Below are positions 62,760 to 64,000 of a DNA stretch of 64,000 nt, in pieces (within the stretch, counting starts at the first letter, position 1; the number at the start of each line of letters is the position of its first letter). Source of the DNA: Rheinheimera oceanensis (GTDB lineage Bacteria; Pseudomonadota; Gammaproteobacteria; Enterobacterales; Alteromonadaceae). Made by a program: the position numbers and the translations under genes. The notes below the pieces were generated by a model. That model was given only the letters and a program-made list of their open reading frames with translations, did no database searches and had not been told where the DNA came from. The DNA is taken from assembly GCF_018831085.1 (NCBI RefSeq), contig NZ_JAGPNM010000004.1:124001-188000 (forward strand). The letters are read 5' to 3'.

Positions 62760-64000
62760 GCCCGTTTTGGCAACAATATTTACCCTTGTCCATTATTCTT
62801 AGTTCATTATTGCCTGGCCTTATTATTTTTACGCTGAAAGAAACTCAGGTGAAACTGCGTATTAGCCTGAACCTGTTTGGCGTAGGCGTAAAGCTGCTGC
62901 TGGTATTGTTAATGTGGCAGGCTGTAAAAGCCGGGCAGCAGTTTTATTTTAGCCTGCCGTTTTTACCCGGTGCCGATTTAGTGCTGCAGGGCGATGCTTT
63001 ATCGCTGCTGTTTGTGGTGTTGTCTTCCGTGTTGTGGCTGGCTACCACCATTTATGCCATTGGCTACCTTGAACAATCGCCACTGCGCTCACGCTTTTTT
63101 GGTTATTTCAGCCTTTGTGTCAGCGCCACTGTCGGCCTGGCGCTGGCGGGTAATCTGGTTACTTTTTTGTTGTTTTATGAACTGCTGACGCTGGCAACTT
63201 TTCCGCTGGTGGTACATCGTGGCACGCCTGAATCGCTGGCAGCCGGGCGCCGGTATCTGGCGTATACCTTAAGTGGTGGCGTGATCCTGATGCTGGGTGT
63301 CGCTTTGCTACATTCCCTGGTACAAAGCCCGTTATTTACTCCCGGCGGCTATGTTGCTGCCGCTGTCAGTGGTAATGAGGGGCTGCTAATGCTGGCCTTT
63401 GCATTAATGATCATGGTATTGGGGGTAAAAGCGGCTTTATTGCCGCTACATGGTTGGTTACCTCAGGCAATGGTAGCACCGGCGCCCGTCAGCGCCTTAT
63501 TGCATGCAGTTGCTGTAGTTAAAGCCGGGGCTTTTGGCATTATCCGGCTGGTGTACGACGTTTTTGGCGTAGAGAGCATGCAGGCTCTGCAACTGGCACA
63601 GCCATTAATGCTGTTGGCCGCCGCGACTATTTTGTATGGCTCCTGGCGTGCGCTGGCGCAGCAGGATATTAAGCGACGGCTGGCGTATTCTACCATCAGC
63701 CAGGTGTCTTACATTACGTTGGGCGTTGCTATGCTTGGGCCGCTGGCAGCGGTAGGGGGCCTGGTGCATCTGGTACACCAGGGGGTGATGAAAATCACGC
63801 TGTTTTTTTGTGCCGGTAATTTTGCCGAAACCTTAGGTATTCATAAAATCCGTGAATTAAACGGCGTTGGGCGGCGTATGCCTGTAACTGCTATGGCTTT
63901 TACGCTGGGTGCTTTGGGTATGATAGGTATACCGCCTACAGCCGGGTTTATCAGCAAATGGTATTTGGGGTTAGGCGCGGCCGAAGTGGGGCAGAACTGG
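62756..64000 (+). CDS. Second NuoL/MrpA-like antiporter subunit (3' end outside window)
   Basis: An open frame of 415 codons runs from the ATG at 62756 (GGAGGGG ribosome site) to the window end. It is a NuoL/M/N-family membrane protein: Glu in FLLFYELLTLATFPLVV, Lys in VLGVKAALLPLHGWLPQAMVAP, Lys in HAVAVVKAGAFGIIRLV and Lys in LVHQGVMKITLFFCAGN are the family's channel residues. Because the DUF4040 segment is already attached to mrpB, this is likely a short A-like (or second D-like) subunit without the long MrpA tail. The true end cannot be seen. It overlaps mrpD by four bases. Confidence 0.87.
   Translation, partial: MSPFWQQYLPLSIILSSLLPGLIIFTLKETQVKLRISLNLFGVGVKLLLVLLMWQAVKAGQQFYFSLPFLPGADLVLQGDALSLLFVVLSSVLWLATTIYAIGYLEQSPLRSRFFGYFSLCVSATVGLALAGNLVTFLLFYELLTLATFPLVVHRGTPESLAAGRRYLAYTLSGGVILMLGVALLHSLVQSPLFTPGGYVAAAVSGNEGLLMLAFALMIMVLGVKAALLPLHGWLPQAMVAPAPVSALLHAVAVVKAGAFGIIRLVYDVFGVESMQALQLAQPLMLLAAATILYGSWRALAQQDIKRRLAYSTISQVSYITLGVAMLGPLAAVGGLVHLVHQGVMKITLFFCAGNFAETLGIHKIRELNGVGRRMPVTAMAFTLGALGMIGIPPTAGFISKWYLGLGAAEVGQNW

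Noticed and set aside
1..64000. Prophage, insertion sequence, CRISPR or tRNA/rRNA genes
   Set aside because: I found no transposase, integrase or phage-like ORF, no regularly spaced repeats and no tRNA-like cloverleaf or rRNA sequence; genes are all metabolic, envelope or transport functions with uniform codon style.

Overview
This is a 64 kb stretch of a gammaproteobacterial chromosome. Its gene set (zapC behind pyrD, a DUF2835 gene behind pepN, a CLCA_X-like protein, selO, a large NAD-glutamate dehydrogenase) and moderate GC fit an aquatic Alteromonadales/Chromatiaceae-type organism such as Rheinheimera, Arsukibacterium or Alishewanella. That placement is inference from gene content. I see no rRNA, tRNA, CRISPR array, insertion sequence or prophage, and no clearly broken gene; the first and last genes are cut by the window edges.

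Bases 1-20300 are mostly core genes: the end of a sodium-dependent NSS-family transporter, nhaC, pepN with a DUF2835 gene, a four-gene envelope system (DUF1302, DUF1329, YCF48-like propeller, RND/MMPL permease), the 180-kDa-class NAD-glutamate dehydrogenase, pyrD, zapC and a methyltransferase. Palindromes resembling FadR operators lie upstream of the DUF1302 gene and of the glutamate dehydrogenase gene.

Bases 20432-40649 are one co-directional exopolysaccharide locus of the Wzx/Wzy type, close in content to Vibrio vps and Xanthomonas gum loci. It has sugar-nucleotide genes (galU, manC, manB), a WecG/TagA/CpsF enzyme, three GT4 glycosyltransferases, two acyltransferases, a flippase, a VpsF-like polymerase, a glucose-1-P priming transferase, an outer-membrane barrel, a short OPX protein, a Wzc-like kinase and a PHP phosphatase. 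A divergent GH10 hydrolase sits in the middle.

Bases 40665-52963 are a catabolic regulon: a DSD1-type D-amino-acid deaminase, an RpiR regulator, RidA, a sodium:solute symporter, an M81 metallopeptidase, a GH20 hexosaminidase fused to an SMP-30-type lactonase, and a TonB-dependent receptor. Near-identical palindromes (G[G/T]TAC-N3-GTA[A/C]C) lie in both divergent promoter regions and tie the locus together. My best reading is use of C1-oxidised chitooligosaccharides: import, periplasmic hydrolysis, lactone opening, then D-amino-acid-like breakdown of the amino-sugar acid. The GH20-lactonase fusion is the most striking item in the window.

Bases 53051-64000 hold a CLCA_X-like putative zincin, an M14 carboxypeptidase, ygjV, selO, and a rearranged Mrp-type Na+/H+ antiporter operon (E, F, G, DUF4040-B, C, D, then an A-like subunit that runs off the end).
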